This document shows positions 32,708-40,425 of a stretch of 44,094 bases of DNA, piece after piece. Every line of letters begins with the position of its first letter. Position 1 is the first letter of the stretch. Below the pieces are notes generated by a model that worked only from the letters and a program-made list of their open reading frames with translations, did no database searches and was not told where the DNA came from. The translations under genes and the position numbers were made by a program. Origin of the DNA: Actinomycetales bacterium (GTDB lineage Bacteria; Actinomycetota; Actinomycetes; Nanopelagicales; Nanopelagicaceae); the NCBI GenBank assembly GCA_018970885.1, contig JAGWVL010000007.1:1-44094 (forward strand), given 5' to 3'.

Positions 32708-33823
32708 GTGAAATCAACGCGGGCAATTCGGATTATTACCTCACTATCTGTGGGAGTAGTACTTATTTCCGCCTTTTCCTGGCTCGGACTAGGCCAAGTC
32801 AGCAGCGCAATCGAACGTATCGATGTCTTCAGTTCGATTACATCTCGACCAGATAAGCCCAACAAGGCCCTTAACTATCTATTGGTTGGATCAGATACCC
32901 GAGAAGGTCTTACAAAAGAGCAAATGAAGTTGCTTCGCGTCGGAAGTACAAAGACCGCAGCCGGTTCGCGCTCTGACACGATGCTTATGGTGCACATTTC
33001 TAAATCACGTGACAAGGCAACGATAATTTCAATTCCCCGAGATTCATTAGTAACAATTCCTGAACACCAATCTTCACTTGATAAAACAAAGATCGTTCCG
33101 GCTGCTAAAGGAAAAATCAATGCTGCTTTTGCTTGGGGTGGCGCACCTCTTTTAATTCAAACCATTGAGAATGAAACTGGTGTTCGAATTGATCACTACA
33201 TTGAAATTGGTTTTGCAGGATTTGCCGGGATGGTTGATGCTCTTGGTGGAATTGAAGTCTGTACTAAACGAGACATTGATGATCCAGGTAGCCACTTAGT
33301 ACTTCCTGCGGGTATTCATACACTTAATGGAGTTGACGCTTTGAAGTATGTACGAACACGTGACTTTGATGGAATGGGTGATCTCGGGCGTATGCAACGT
33401 CAACAGCAGTTCATGAGCGCTGTTCTTCGCAAAGTAACTAGCACAGGTGTTCTGCTCAATCCAATCAAACTAGTTAACTTTTTTAACGCTTCAATAGCTA
33501 CCGTTAAAACAGATTCAGAACTCAATAAAAGCGATCTCTTAACACTTGCTAAGCAGATGAAAAATCTCTCTTCCAGTAATGTTCGCACTCTGACAATTCC
33601 GTTGGGTAATGCCAATGCCCGTGTTCCTGGACTTGGATCTGTTGTGATCTGGGATTCAGAGCTTGCTCCTGAACTTTTCAATCGAATTCGTGAAGATTTA
33701 CCGCTTATAGATGAGGTTACCCCCTCACCATCAGCATCATCATCGACAACAGCCAAGCCAACTGTGATCGATAAATTTAAGACTCGTACCGCTGATGAAA
33801 ATCCTTGCGGGGCTCTGAAGTAA
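32708..33823 (+). CDS. LytR-CpsA-Psr (LCP) family glycopolymer ligase
   Basis: Membrane-anchored phosphotransferase (371 aa) that attaches glycopolymers from a lipid carrier to peptidoglycan. It has an N-terminal helix (about 7-28), then the LCP domain with LLVGSDTRE, SRSDTMLMVHIS, ATIISIPRDSLV (catalytic arginine), KINAAFAWGG, the loop DHYIEIGFAGFAGMVDALGG and VRTRDFDGMGDLGRMQRQQ. A serine/threonine-rich C-terminus follows. The start is GTG 32708-32710, with a -10-like box 6 nt upstream. It lies between the exporter cluster and UDP-glucose dehydrogenase, consistent with one surface-glycan pathway. Confidence 0.93.
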   Translation: MKSTRAIRIITSLSVGVVLISAFSWLGLGQVSSAIERIDVFSSITSRPDKPNKALNYLLVGSDTREGLTKEQMKLLRVGSTKTAAGSRSDTMLMVHISKSRDKATIISIPRDSLVTIPEHQSSLDKTKIVPAAKGKINAAFAWGGAPLLIQTIENETGVRIDHYIEIGFAGFAGMVDALGGIEVCTKRDIDDPGSHLVLPAGIHTLNGVDALKYVRTRDFDGMGDLGRMQRQQQFMSAVLRKVTSTGVLLNPIKLVNFFNASIATVKTDSELNKSDLLTLAKQMKNLSSSNVRTLTIPLGNANARVPGLGSVVIWDSELAPELFNRIREDLPLIDEVTPSPSASSSTTAKPTVIDKFKTRTADENPCGALK

Positions 33824-33826
33824 ACT
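33821..33826 (+). promoter_or_regulatory. Candidate -10 box for leaderless UDP-glucose dehydrogenase mRNA
   Basis: TAAACT (TANNNT) ends 7 nt before the ATG at 33834 and contains the LCP stop codon TAA. No Shine-Dalgarno is present in the 10-nt gap. Confidence 0.5.
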
Positions 33827-33833
33827 CTGGCGC

Positions 33834-35144
33834 ATGACTTTAACTCTCTCGGTAGTTGGCTGCGGTTATCTTGGAGCCACGCATGCTGCATGTATGTCCT
33901 CTCTAGGTTTCACCGTGGTAGGCGTCGATACCGATCCCGAGAAGGTTGCCCTCTTACAAAGTGGCAAGTTGCCATTTTATGAACCTGGTCTAGATACCTT
34001 GCTTGAGCAAGAGATGAAAACTGGAAGATTGTCATTTACAACGGATTTTTCTGCGGTTAAAGAGGCTGATGTGCACTTTGTTTGCGTAGGAACACCACAA
34101 AGTAAAGATGGACTTGCTGCTGATCTGACTTATGTGAAATCAGCTGTTGCAGCTATTGCTCCTCACCTAAAAGAAGGTTCATTGGTAGTTGGAAAGTCAA
34201 CTGTTCCCGTTGGAACTGCGCAAGGTTTACGCAATGAGTTAGCAAAGAGTGCACCACAAGCTGATCTTGCTTGGAATCCAGAGTTTCTTCGTGAGGGATT
34301 TGCAGTTGAAGACACCTTGACGCCAAACCGTTTAGTAGTAGGTGTTGCAAATGATCGTGCAGAAGAAATTCTGAAAGAGGTTTACAAACCTGTTATCGAA
34401 TTGGGAACACCATGGATTCGCGCAGATCTTCCAACTTCAGAGTTAGTTAAGGTTGCAGCAAACTCATTCCTTGCCACAAAAATTTCATTTATTAACGCAA
34501 TGGCTGAAGTGTGCGAGGCTGCAGGTGGCGATGTCACAGTATTAGCTAAAGCTATTGGTTACGACCCACGAATTGGAAACCGGTTCTTGCAAGCTGGCAT
34601 CGGTTTTGGTGGCGGTTGCCTTCCAAAGGATATTCGTGCATTTATGGCTCGTGCAGAAGAGTTAGGTGCCAGACAAGCTCTCGAATTCTTACGCGAAATT
34701 GATGCCATTAACCTACGTGCCCGCCAACGTGTGATTGATGTCGTGCGCGGTGAACTCTCTGAGGATTTAACAAAGTACAAAATCGCTGTTTTAGGTGCAA
34801 CCTTTAAACCTGATAGTGATGATGTACGCGACTCCCCGGCACTGGATATTGCTGCACAACTGCAAGCTGCAGGTGCAAATGTAGTTGTGCATGATCCTCA
34901 AGGTATTGAGCCCGCTCGCAAGCGTTTTCCAAACCTGCAGTATCAAGAGGTTGTTACAGATGCGCTTAAGGATGCTGATTTGATTTTGCATTTAACTGAA
35001 TGGAAGGAGTATCGACAGATCGATCCTGCCGCTATTGCTTCCTTGGTTAAGTCAAAGATCATTATTGATGGACGTAATATGTTGGATCGAACCATGTGGC
35101 GTAACGCTGGTTGGAAGTTCCACGCATTAGGTCGCACCGATTAA
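33834..35144 (+). CDS. UDP-glucose 6-dehydrogenase
   Basis: NAD-dependent four-electron oxidation of UDP-glucose to UDP-glucuronate (436 aa). It has an N-terminal Rossmann fold VVGCGYLGATHAACMSSLGF, KSTVPVGTA, NPEFLREGFAVED, Lys206 and Asn210 in ELVKVAANSFLATKISF, catalytic Cys262 in GFGGGCLPKDI, and C-terminal VLGATFKPDSDDVRDSPA. Location next to LCP, exporter and glycosyltransferase genes suggests that glucuronate or its derivatives enter the exported polymer. UDP-N-acetyl-mannosamine dehydrogenase is a related alternative, but GGCLPKD and the overall sequence favour UDP-glucose. Its stop TAA overlaps the ATT proposed as start of the next gene. Confidence 0.94.
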   Translation: MTLTLSVVGCGYLGATHAACMSSLGFTVVGVDTDPEKVALLQSGKLPFYEPGLDTLLEQEMKTGRLSFTTDFSAVKEADVHFVCVGTPQSKDGLAADLTYVKSAVAAIAPHLKEGSLVVGKSTVPVGTAQGLRNELAKSAPQADLAWNPEFLREGFAVEDTLTPNRLVVGVANDRAEEILKEVYKPVIELGTPWIRADLPTSELVKVAANSFLATKISFINAMAEVCEAAGGDVTVLAKAIGYDPRIGNRFLQAGIGFGGGCLPKDIRAFMARAEELGARQALEFLREIDAINLRARQRVIDVVRGELSEDLTKYKIAVLGATFKPDSDDVRDSPALDIAAQLQAAGANVVVHDPQGIEPARKRFPNLQYQEVVTDALKDADLILHLTEWKEYRQIDPAAIASLVKSKIIIDGRNMLDRTMWRNAGWKFHALGRTD

Positions 35145-35538
35145 TACTCAAGAGAGCATTGACGCCGCCCTGGCGTTAAAAACCTGGGCTATCGTAGGGC
35201 TGGGCAATAATCCTGAACGAGCAGCCTTTGGTGTTGCAAAGTTACTTCAAGATAAAGGTCATCGAATAATTCCTGTTTATCCACGAGCTGAAACAGTTCA
35301 TGGTGAGAAAGGTTACAAATCGCTTTCAGAAATTCCTGAAGCTGTTGATGTCGTCGATTGTTTTGTAAACTCGCAATTAGTGGGCAAGGTTGTTGATGAT
35401 GCGATTGCAATTGGTGCAAAAGCTGTGTGGCTGCAGTTAGATGTAATAGATGAGGCAGCTATTGCCAGAGCTCAGGCAGCGGGTTTGATTACGATCATGA
35501 ATCGATGTCCTGCGATCGAGTACCGAGCTCGAGCTTAA
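35140..35538 (+). CDS. CoA-binding domain protein with apparent ATT start
   Basis: YccU-type CoA-binding protein (about 132 aa). The frame reads [20 protein letters not shown], then [69 protein letters not shown] and [12 protein letters not shown], the usual full length and end for this family. The frame opens only after a TAG at 35128 and has no ATG, GTG or TTG before the conserved core. The best start is ATT at 35140, overlapping the dehydrogenase stop (ATTAA), with AGG about 8 nt upstream. ATT at 35158 or CTG at 35170 are alternatives. It ends with a 4-nt overlap with convergent purE. Function is unknown; the fold binds CoA. Confidence 0.82.
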   Translation: MNTQESIDAALALKTWAIVGLGNNPERAAFGVAKLLQDKGHRIIPVYPRAETVHGEKGYKSLSEIPEAVDVVDCFVNSQLVGKVVDDAIAIGAKAVWLQLDVIDEAAIARAQAAGLITIMNRCPAIEYRARA

Positions 35539-36041
35539 AAACCAGTTTTGTGATTGCGACGAGAGTTTAGATTCTCGCCCTTTTCCTTTGCGATTCGATT
35601 GATCTCCCGTAAACCTTCAGTCACCTTTGCTGAAATCACTGCATCTGAAACACCTAAGATACGTGCAGCAAGTAGCGCTGCATTTTTTGCATTTCCAACT
35701 CCAACTGTTGCAACTGGAACACCGGCAGGCATTTGAACTATAGATAAGAGTGAATCCATTCCATCAAGATTTTTTAAGGCGATTGGAACACCAATAACTG
35801 GAAGCGAAGTTAAAGCTGCAACCATTCCGGGGAGATGGGCAGCACCACCGGCTCCAGCAATAATTATTTTGTACCCCTTTGATTGTGCGGTTTGTGAAAA
35901 ATCAACCATTTCTAGTGGCATACGGTGTGCTGAAATAACATCGGCGGTGTATGAAATTCCAAGTTCATCAAGGACCTTTGCAGCATCCTCCATCGTTGGC
36001 CAATCAGAGTCTGATCCCATGATGATCGCTACATCACTCAT
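35535..36041 (-). CDS. purE: N5-carboxyaminoimidazole ribonucleotide mutase PurE
   Basis: Class I PurE (168 aa) converting N5-CAIR to CAIR in purine synthesis. It shows [12 protein letters not shown] (phosphate and nucleotide loop), VISAHRMP with catalytic His39, [18 protein letters not shown], and [16 protein letters not shown] use ATG 36039-36041 as the start; a TTG codon directly precedes it. It overlaps the purK stop by 8 nt, so PurK and PurE, which act in sequence, are translationally coupled. The C-terminus is slightly extended and basic. Confidence 0.95.
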   Translation of the reverse strand: MSDVAIIMGSDSDWPTMEDAAKVLDELGISYTADVISAHRMPLEMVDFSQTAQSKGYKIIIAGAGGAAHLPGMVAALTSLPVIGVPIALKNLDGMDSLLSIVQMPAGVPVATVGVGNAKNAALLAARILGVSDAVISAKVTEGLREINRIAKEKGENLNSRRNHKTGF

Positions 36042-37146
36042 CAATTTCTCCGCTCATGTAATCCAACGCATGCTGAACATCTTGGATTAATTCTACGAGG
36101 TTCTCCCCCACCATAGTTACATGGCCAATTTTGCGGCCAGGGCGAACCTCTTTCTTGTAGTGGTGGAATTTAAGCGCAGGTGTTCGCGCCATAAGGTGTA
36201 AATATGGGCGGTACATGTCTGCCTTTTCTCCCCCGAGAACATTTCCCATCACAGCTAATGGAGCGGTCATTGAAGGATCGCCTAATGGAAGGTCCAAAAT
36301 TGCACGAAGATGTTGTTCAAATTGGCTTGTACAAGAACCATCAATTGTCCAATGTCCAGAGTTATGTGGACGCATGGCTAATTCATTTATGAATAATTCT
36401 TCACCCTTAACAAATAATTCAACAGCCATAACTCCAACGACACCAACAGCTGCAGCAATGTCTAATGCGAGTTTTTGTGCCTTTTCGCTCAGTGCAACGG
36501 AAAGCAGTGGAGCAGGCGAGATAGTCATCGTACAAATACCATCTTGTTGAATTGTTTGTGTTGGAGCCCACGTCGTGGCTTGGCCATGCGGAGAACGAGC
36601 AACCATAACTGCAATTTCATAATCAAATTCAACAAGTTCTTCAATTAATAACTTTGGGTTCTGTTGCAAGAGAGCGGCAAGCTCCTTTGTATCGGAAATT
36701 TTCCAGACTCCACGACCGTCATAGCCACCCGAAATCGCTTTCGCAATTACTGGAAAATCTTGAACTTGATCTGAAGATGTAACGATCTGCCAACGTGGCG
36801 AAGGAAAACTACTTAATTTTTCTCTCATCGCCGCTTTATCTTGTGAAAATTGAAAAGCAGCAGATGATGGACGAACAACAACGCCATCAGCTTCTAAAAC
36901 TTTAACGATACTTAACGGAATCAGTTCGTGTTCAAAGGTCACAACATCACACTTTTTCGCAAAGGCTCGAACAGTTTCTAAATCCTTGTAATCACCAACA
37001 ATGTGGTTAGTTATTTGAGCGCCCGAGTCTTGTGAATCAGTTGCAAGAAGTAAGAGATCAACTCCTAAAGCGGTTGCCGGAGCGATACTCATGCGTGCAA
37101 GCTGTCCTGCGCCAATGACGCCGACGATTGGAAAGGCTTTGCTCAC
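36034..37146 (-). CDS. purK: N5-carboxyaminoimidazole ribonucleotide synthase PurK
   Basis: ATP-grasp enzyme (370 aa) making N5-CAIR from AIR, bicarbonate and ATP. It begins [20 protein letters not shown], continues with [76 protein letters not shown] (metal-binding Glu and Asn) and ends [10 protein letters not shown]. The start is GTG 37144-37146 with TACGAT 6 nt upstream and no Shine-Dalgarno, so the purK-purE mRNA is probably leaderless. It is divergent from maf. Confidence 0.95.
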   Translation of the reverse strand: MSKAFPIVGVIGAGQLARMSIAPATALGVDLLLLATDSQDSGAQITNHIVGDYKDLETVRAFAKKCDVVTFEHELIPLSIVKVLEADGVVVRPSSAAFQFSQDKAAMREKLSSFPSPRWQIVTSSDQVQDFPVIAKAISGGYDGRGVWKISDTKELAALLQQNPKLLIEELVEFDYEIAVMVARSPHGQATTWAPTQTIQQDGICTMTISPAPLLSVALSEKAQKLALDIAAAVGVVGVMAVELFVKGEELFINELAMRPHNSGHWTIDGSCTSQFEQHLRAILDLPLGDPSMTAPLAVMGNVLGGEKADMYRPYLHLMARTPALKFHHYKKEVRPGRKIGHVTMVGENLVELIQDVQHALDYMSGEIDE

Positions 37147-37152
37147 CGGCCT

Positions 37153-37158
37153 ATCGTA
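37153..37158 (-). promoter_or_regulatory. Candidate -10 box for leaderless purK-purE mRNA
   Basis: The minus-strand TACGAT (TANNNT) ends 6 nt before the purK GTG. The 99-bp gap to maf leaves room for a -35 box, but none is consensus. Confidence 0.5.
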
Positions 37159-37245
37159 GATGTTTCATAAGCAACTGTGTACCGCTAGTGTTAGTTGCCT
37201 AGCCAAGAGTCACATTACAAACGAAGCCAGAAGGTTTGATTAACA

Positions 37246-37848
37246 ATGACAACATTAGTCTTAGCTTCACAATCGACTAGCCGTCGTCGACTCCTTGAAT
37301 CGGCTGGACTCTCGCCAAGAGTTATCGTGAGTCATGTTGATGAGGAAACACAATTTTTTAACTCACTTTCACCTGCAGACATGGTCATTGCCTTGGCAAT
37401 AACAAAAGCTCATACAGTGCGTGAACAAGTAGATTTTCCAGCCATCATAATTGGTTGTGACTCCACCTTTGAATTTGATGGAGTTTCGCTTGGAAAGCCA
37501 GGAACCGCCGATGTCGCAATTGAACGAGCCAAGCGTGTTCGAGGTAACTCTGGTTTGCTGCACACAGGTCACTGCCTCATCGACACGGTCAAAGATGTTG
37601 AAATCTCAGATCGAGTCACTACTCGCGTTAACTTTGACCACATGAGCGATGAAGAGATTGCTGATTACGTTGCAACTGAAGAACCATTGCATGTGGCAGG
37701 TGGATTTACACTCGATGGATTTAGTTCACCGTTTATACCTTCAATAGAAGGTGATTACACAAATGTCGTCGGAATCTCGATGCCATTTATTCGTAAGGCT
37801 CTTACTCGGCTGGGTTACTCTTGGCCACAGGTGAAGTTGATGAAATGA
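37246..37848 (+). CDS. maf: Maf-family nucleoside triphosphate pyrophosphatase
   Basis: House-cleaning NTP pyrophosphatase (200 aa) that hydrolyses non-canonical or surplus dTTP/UTP-type nucleotides. It starts with the family signature LASQSTSRRRLLESAGL, followed by DEETQF, IIGCDSTFEFDG (catalytic Asp), LGKPGTADVA and GGFTLDGFSSPFI. The ATG at 37246 has AGAAGG about 10 nt upstream, one of the clearer ribosome sites here. Its stop overlaps the next gene by 4 nt (ATGA), so it heads maf-mutase-deoC-aldehyde dehydrogenase. Confidence 0.93.
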   Translation: MTTLVLASQSTSRRRLLESAGLSPRVIVSHVDEETQFFNSLSPADMVIALAITKAHTVREQVDFPAIIIGCDSTFEFDGVSLGKPGTADVAIERAKRVRGNSGLLHTGHCLIDTVKDVEISDRVTTRVNFDHMSDEEIADYVATEEPLHVAGGFTLDGFSSPFIPSIEGDYTNVVGISMPFIRKALTRLGYSWPQVKLMK

Positions 37849-39470
37849 AGCAGACATTAATTGCAAACCGTGATGAAATCGCGGCCTGGATCGCAGATGA
37901 TCCGGATCCGACTACAGCAGCTCAGTTACAACAATGGCTTGATACCAACAATGAATCAGAGTTGCATGCATCCTTTAATGGTTTCCTACAGTTTGGTACT
38001 GCAGGTTTAAGAGGTCCAATTAGACCTGGGCCTTCAGGGATGAATCGCGCAGTTGTGGGGCGTGCAGCTTCAGGAATCGTTGCTTACATGAAAGAGCGCA
38101 ACCTCACCTCTGTCGTCATTGGTCGTGATGCTCGGTATGGCTCGGAGGATTTCACCCATGAAACCGCCGAAATTATGAGTGGTGCGGGCATGAAGGTTTA
38201 TGTCCTACCGCGACCACTACCAACACCAGTTTTAGCTTTTGCAACAAATGAATTGAGGTGTGATGTCGGAATCATGGTGACCGCTAGTCACAATCCACCA
38301 CAGGACAATGGGTACAAGGTGTACTTGGGGGGAACAGTTGATGGAATTCACTATCGCGGCTCACAAATTGTTTCCCCAACTGATGAGGCAATCGCAGCAA
38401 AGATTGATGAGATAACCTCTTTGAAATCACAACCACGCGGAATGGTGTGGGAGGTTTTGGGCGAAGAGATTATTGAAAAGTACATAGCCCGCACCGCTTC
38501 TTTAGCAAACAACCCTGGTTCACTTCGAATTGTCTATACCGCAATGCACGGTGTTGGAACTGAAACTATTCAACGAGTTTTTCATACTGCGGGTTTCCCA
38601 GCTCCAATCCTTGTCGATGCACAAGCCGCACCCGATCCTGATTTCCCAACGGTTGCCTTTCCTAATCCGGAGGAGCCAGGTGCAATTGATCTAGCCCTAG
38701 AGACAGCAAAGAGTGTTGCTGCACACCTAGTTATCGCAAACGATCCAGATGCAGATAGATGTGCAGCTGCGGTCAATGATCCTGTTACGGGATGGCGCAT
38801 GCTTCGCGGGGATGAATTAGGTGCGATTTTCGCTGAATCTATCGCTCGAAAGATTGATTCCGGAATTTTTGCTAATTCAATCGTTTCTTCTTCAATCGTA
38901 AAGAAAATTGCATCGCACTACAACTTAGATTTTAAAGAGACCTTAACTGGCTTTAAGTGGTTGGCAAAGATTGAAAACTTAACCTTTGGATATGAAGAAG
39001 CACTTGGGTATGCAGTTGATGCGATCACAGTCAATGACAAGGATGGAATCTCTGCTGCAATTACATTGGCGCAAATCGCAACTGACCTAGCCGCTGAAGG
39101 AAAGACCCTTTTAAATTTGCTCGATGAGGTGTGGGAGCGTCATGGTTTTCATGCAACTGAACAAATCTCAATTCGCTTGAGTGATCTTTCAAAGGTTGGC
39201 CTCATCCTAGGAGGTTTGCGCAGTAACCCACCAAAAGATGTTGCTGGCCGTCTAGTTACCTCTATCGATGATCTGGCATCTCCTACCGATGGTCTGCCTC
39301 CGACTGATGGTTTAAGAATCTGGCTAGATGGTGGAGTACGAATCATTATCCGTCCCAGCGGGACTGAAGCAAAGATGAAGTGTTACATTGAGGCAATAGA
39401 AAAAGATTCAAAAACTGCACAAGTAGTTTTGGATCAATTGCGACCACCGCTTAAGGAATTGTTATCGTGA
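37845..39470 (+). CDS. Alpha-phosphohexomutase of PGM2/PmmB type, possible phosphopentomutase
   Basis: A 541-aa phosphosugar mutase. It has FGTAGLRGPIRPGPSGMN, the phosphoserine loop VTASHNPPQDNG (Ser148), metal loop NDPDADRCA, sugar loop GYEEALGYAVD, and phosphate site RPSGTEAKMKCYIE. The GYEEALGY loop puts it in the PGM2/PmmB branch, which includes phosphopentomutases such as human PGM2. It overlaps maf and deoC by 4 nt each. Because deoC follows, conversion of (deoxy)ribose-1-phosphate to the 5-phosphate is more likely than a mannose role; that is inference. ATG 37845 is chosen for the ATGA junction; a frame from 37821 is unlikely. Confidence 0.88.
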   Translation: MKQTLIANRDEIAAWIADDPDPTTAAQLQQWLDTNNESELHASFNGFLQFGTAGLRGPIRPGPSGMNRAVVGRAASGIVAYMKERNLTSVVIGRDARYGSEDFTHETAEIMSGAGMKVYVLPRPLPTPVLAFATNELRCDVGIMVTASHNPPQDNGYKVYLGGTVDGIHYRGSQIVSPTDEAIAAKIDEITSLKSQPRGMVWEVLGEEIIEKYIARTASLANNPGSLRIVYTAMHGVGTETIQRVFHTAGFPAPILVDAQAAPDPDFPTVAFPNPEEPGAIDLALETAKSVAAHLVIANDPDADRCAAAVNDPVTGWRMLRGDELGAIFAESIARKIDSGIFANSIVSSSIVKKIASHYNLDFKETLTGFKWLAKIENLTFGYEEALGYAVDAITVNDKDGISAAITLAQIATDLAAEGKTLLNLLDEVWERHGFHATEQISIRLSDLSKVGLILGGLRSNPPKDVAGRLVTSIDDLASPTDGLPPTDGLRIWLDGGVRIIIRPSGTEAKMKCYIEAIEKDSKTAQVVLDQLRPPLKELLS

Positions 39471-40414
39471 ATTTTTATGGCTTAGTAGATGGCAGTGAAG
39501 CCTCGCTCAAGAGCTACCTAAATCAACTTTCAGGCGTAGACCAGGTTGGTGCCGAGGCCCGTGCAGCGATGCTTGCAACTCGAAGCATTAAGACAAGCTC
39601 CAAGCGTTGGGCTATCGATACAGCGATCACAATGGTGGATCTAACAACGCTCGAAGGTGCCGATACCCCAGGCAAGGTAAAGGCGTTGTGCACCAAAGCG
39701 GTTCGTCCAGATCCAACTGATACAACGGTGCCAAGTGTTGGCGCAGTGTGCGTTTACAACGACATGGTTTCTGTCGCACGAACTCACCTAGATTTGATTG
39801 GTGGGCAGCATGTCCCAGTAGCTGCTGTTTCTACCGCTTTTCCATCGGGTCGAGCATCAATGGCGGTAAAGATTCAAGATACTCAGGATGCAATTGATGC
39901 AGGTGCGGCTGAGATCGATATGGTAATTGATCGTGGCGCTTTTCTAGCTGGTCATTACATCGAAGTTTTCAACGAGATTGTGCAGATAAAGCAGGTATGT
40001 GGCGATAAAGCCCACCTAAAGGTTATCTTCGAAACGGGCGAGTTAGTTACATATGACAATGTTCGTAAAGCATCATTCTTAGCGATGGCAGCTGGAGCAG
40101 ACTTCATCAAAACCTCAACCGGCAAGGTTGCCCCAGCTGCGACTCCACCAGTTGTTTTAGTAATGCTCGAAGCGGTACGTGACTTTTACGAAATGACAAA
40201 TACCCGTATCGGAGTAAAACCTGCTGGCGGGATCAGAACAACAAAGGATGCGATAAAACAATTAGTTTTGGTCAATGAAACTGTTGGGCCAGATTGGCTC
40301 AATCCGAAGCTGTTTCGTATTGGTGCTAGTGCTTTGCTCAATGATCTATTGATGCAACGTATGAAGTTGGATGAGGGTTACTACTCAAGCCCTCAGTATG
40401 TGACAATGGATTAG
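39467..40414 (+). CDS. deoC: Deoxyribose-phosphate aldolase
   Basis: Class I aldolase splitting 2-deoxyribose-5-phosphate to glyceraldehyde-3-phosphate and acetaldehyde. The 315-aa protein is the long form. It has MVDLTTLEGADTPGKV, VCVYNDMVSVAR, VSTAFPSGRAS, EIDMVIDRG, Lys185 in LKVIFETGEL and the Schiff-base Lys215 in DFIKTSTGKVAPAATP, then GVKPAGGIRTTKDA. The start is GTG 39467, overlapping the mutase stop (GTGA). The acetaldehyde formed is a natural substrate for the aldehyde dehydrogenase that begins 11 nt later. Confidence 0.96.
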   Translation: MNFYGLVDGSEASLKSYLNQLSGVDQVGAEARAAMLATRSIKTSSKRWAIDTAITMVDLTTLEGADTPGKVKALCTKAVRPDPTDTTVPSVGAVCVYNDMVSVARTHLDLIGGQHVPVAAVSTAFPSGRASMAVKIQDTQDAIDAGAAEIDMVIDRGAFLAGHYIEVFNEIVQIKQVCGDKAHLKVIFETGELVTYDNVRKASFLAMAAGADFIKTSTGKVAPAATPPVVLVMLEAVRDFYEMTNTRIGVKPAGGIRTTKDAIKQLVLVNETVGPDWLNPKLFRIGASALLNDLLMQRMKLDEGYYSSPQYVTMD

Positions 40415-40425
40415 TGGAGAGAACA

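Noticed and set aside
33400-33891. 163-codon minus-strand frame
   Set aside because: It is antisense to LCP and UDP-glucose dehydrogenase, with no recognisable domain.
37170-37200. Possible stem GCAACT/AGTTGC between purK and maf
   Set aside because: Six base pairs around a 16-nt loop without a T-run; too weak to call a terminator or riboswitch.
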